Program-made: the position numbers and the translations under genes
Assembly (NCBI GenBank): GCA_030636255.1
Contig: DAOVXH010000087.1
Location: 1 to 7,410 of the forward strand
Length of the DNA stretch: 7,410 nucleotides
DNA from: Methanomassiliicoccales archaeon
GTDB lineage: Archaea; Thermoplasmatota; Thermoplasmata; SG8-5
Reading direction: 5' to 3'
Notes under the pieces: generated by a model
Seen by the model: only the letters and a program-made list of their open reading frames with translations
Database searches by the model: none
What the model was told of the DNA's origin: nothing
Shown here: positions 6,283-7,410 of the stretch, piece after piece
How positions within the stretch are numbered: the first letter of the stretch is position 1
Layout: each line of letters starts with the position of its first letter

Positions 6283-6801
6283 ATGCCAGAAAACCAAGCC
6301 AAGGGGGATGTGTTTCTAAAAGTTCTTGACCAGGTTGTCAAAAAATGGGGCAATCGTGGATTAAAAGAAATTGACGCAGACCCAGCCAAGTACAAAATGG
6401 AGCAATGGTATTCTTTTGCCGCTTTATGCAAAATCCTCAGAGATACCCAGACCAAGCTTGGAAATAATAATCCTCTATCGGTTTATCAATTGGGCTTCAG
6501 AATAATCAAGGATGACCCGCGCTGGCAGGATGTATTCTATGACAAGAACCCTGCAGAGATTTTCCTATCTACAAAGCGTCAGGAGGCACAGTACAAGGCC
6601 GGAACCCAGACTCTGGAACGCATCGGTGAAAAACATGTCCGTGTAGAACTTCAGAACTGGGACTGCGACGAAGTATGGTATGACTTTTTCAGAGGCCGTT
6701 TGCAGGGTGTTCTGGAACTTACTGGCAGGACTGGTGTTGTTCATTTACAGCCTGAAAAGGGTGAGGATGGTAGCCGCATTCTAGACATCAAATGGGGGTG
6801 A
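6283..6801 (+). CDS. Hypothetical protein, possible HNOB/DUF2378-like fold
   Basis: A 172-residue soluble protein with no confident family. It starts with a helical region (KGDVFLKVLDQVVKKWGNRG) and ends with CDEVWYDFFRGRLQGVLELTGRTG followed by a strand pair closing in ILDIKWG. This order (an N-terminal helical region, a middle with paired helices, then an aromatic helix with a 'G-x-L-x-G-x-L-E-L-x-G' pattern and a final strand ending in W) recalls the heme-NO-binding-like and myxobacterial DUF2378 proteins, which share a fold with V4R domains. The resemblance is faint and unsupported by alignment. Only one cysteine is present, and the obvious His heme ligand of true H-NOX proteins is not recognised. 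The start at 6283 fits the leaderless promoter. The nitroreductase gene follows four bases after the stop, with its ribosome-binding site over this gene's TGA, so the two are probably made together. Confidence 0.75.
   Translation: MPENQAKGDVFLKVLDQVVKKWGNRGLKEIDADPAKYKMEQWYSFAALCKILRDTQTKLGNNNPLSVYQLGFRIIKDDPRWQDVFYDKNPAEIFLSTKRQEAQYKAGTQTLERIGEKHVRVELQNWDCDEVWYDFFRGRLQGVLELTGRTGVVHLQPEKGEDGSRILDIKWG
6795..6801 (+). promoter_or_regulatory. Ribosome-binding site of the nitroreductase gene, overlapping the upstream stop
   Basis: GGGGTGA contains the TGA stop of the preceding gene and lies four bases before the GTG at 6806. It decides for GTG 6806 over the next in-frame ATG at 6830, and it repeats the arrangement seen before the enoyl-CoA hydratase gene. 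Confidence 0.7.
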
Positions 6802-6805
6802 AACA

Positions 6806-7378
6806 GTGTCAGGTGATTTACATGAACTAATGAAAAACCGTCGAACGGTGCGCAATTTCTTGCCTGACCCAGTTAGTGAAGAAAGTCTAAATCGGATACT
6901 TGAGGCAGTCACACTTCCACCGTCTGGAGCAGGTCTGCTCCCCTATGGTACAGTGGTTGTCAGGGACTCGAAGATGAAGCAGAAAATCCGCGAAGGAGCA
7001 CAGAAGGTGGAAATCGAGTACTATGAAAACCTCAGTGGCCGATTGAAGGACAAGTTCGATGCAATGGGGGTTAACTCGGAAAAACCGTTCCTCACAGATG
7101 CTCCTGTTTTACTGATAATTGCCGGTGACACAGAAAAACCATACTGGCTGGAATCAACCTGGCTTGCAATCGGCTATATTGTCCTGGCAATTGAGAATGA
7201 GGGTCTTGGTTCAGTCACTTACACGCCTTCAGATTTCACATTCATCAATGAATTGCTGAGTATTCCGGACAGATTTGTGCCCCAGGTGATTCTGCCAGTG
7301 GGCTACCCTGCAAATAAAAAGCCGCCTAAGAAGTCAAGGCCGGAAGGGCGGGTTTATTACGAGGAATGTAAGGAATAA
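6806..7378 (+). CDS. Nitroreductase family flavoprotein
   Basis: A 190-residue cytosolic protein of the FMN-dependent nitroreductase superfamily, which acts as a homodimer and uses NAD(P)H or another donor. The N-terminal phosphate-binding motif is NRRTVRNF (11-18). LPPSGAGLLPY (37-47) corresponds to the xPSGxxxxPW loop seen in iodotyrosine-deiodinase-like and BluB-like members. The flavin-binding helix is WLESTWLAIGYIVLAI followed by ENEGLGSVTYTP, and the C-terminal block PQVILPVGYPANKKPPKKSR is typical. The middle segment, with YYENLSGRLKDKF and KPFLTDAPVLLII, fits the deiodinase-like branch better than the NfsB branch. The substrate cannot be read; reduction of quinones, nitro compounds or dehalogenation are all known in the superfamily. 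The GTG start is chosen because a GGGGTGA site stands four bases upstream. It is co-transcribed with the 172-residue hypothetical gene before it and is complete. Confidence 0.88.
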   Translation: MSGDLHELMKNRRTVRNFLPDPVSEESLNRILEAVTLPPSGAGLLPYGTVVVRDSKMKQKIREGAQKVEIEYYENLSGRLKDKFDAMGVNSEKPFLTDAPVLLIIAGDTEKPYWLESTWLAIGYIVLAIENEGLGSVTYTPSDFTFINELLSIPDRFVPQVILPVGYPANKKPPKKSRPEGRVYYEECKE

Positions 7379-7410
7379 TTATCATTTTCTTCCAAAACTA
7401 TATTTCAAAG

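Noticed and set aside
7379..7410. T-rich stretch after the nitroreductase gene as a terminator
   Set aside because: TTATCATTTTCTTCC is only mildly T-rich and has no hairpin, and the window ends too soon to judge.

Overview
The window reads as archaeal chromosome. The evidence is archaeal-style promoters (TATA-like boxes, with no bacterial -35/-10 pairs), two genes whose TATA box lies 25-26 bases before the start codon with no ribosome-binding site (leaderless transcripts), internal operon genes preceded by GGAGGTG/GGGGTGA sites, and an NAD-kinase-like protein of the COG3199 type. Base composition is moderate. I cannot fix the phylum; a Thermoplasmatota-like or Asgard-like lineage would fit, but that is inference.

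Layout. On the minus strand at the left edge is the N-terminal end of a pyridoxal-phosphate alpha-oxoamine synthase, probably glycine C-acetyltransferase (184..1). Upstream of it, also on the minus strand, is a 371-residue ATP-NAD kinase family protein (1355..240). A short divergent promoter region (1356-1428) separates these from genes on the plus strand. The first plus-strand gene is purN (1429-2052), apparently leaderless.

From 2109 to 6216 runs a tightly packed five-gene operon with its own TATA box: acetyl-CoA acetyltransferase (thiolase), 3-hydroxyacyl-CoA dehydrogenase, enoyl-CoA hydratase, a V4R-domain protein, and a 224-residue protein of unknown family. The three enzymes interconvert acetyl-CoA, acetoacetyl-CoA, 3-hydroxybutyryl-CoA and crotonyl-CoA (or longer homologues), in either the beta-oxidation or the C4-synthesis direction. 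No acyl-CoA dehydrogenase or acyl-CoA ligase lies in the window. The V4R protein and its overlapping partner are the least explained part; a small-molecule-binding role tied to the acyl-CoA genes is a reasonable guess.

After a 66-base gap with a second leaderless-type promoter comes a two-gene unit: a 172-residue hypothetical protein faintly like the heme-NO-binding/DUF2378 type of fold, and a short nitroreductase-family flavoprotein (6806-7378). All gaps between genes are under 80 bases. I saw no RNA genes, insertion sequences, CRISPR arrays or prophage genes. The most interesting content is the V4R plus unknown-protein pair translationally coupled to beta-oxidation-type genes, followed by the hypothetical protein and nitroreductase pair.
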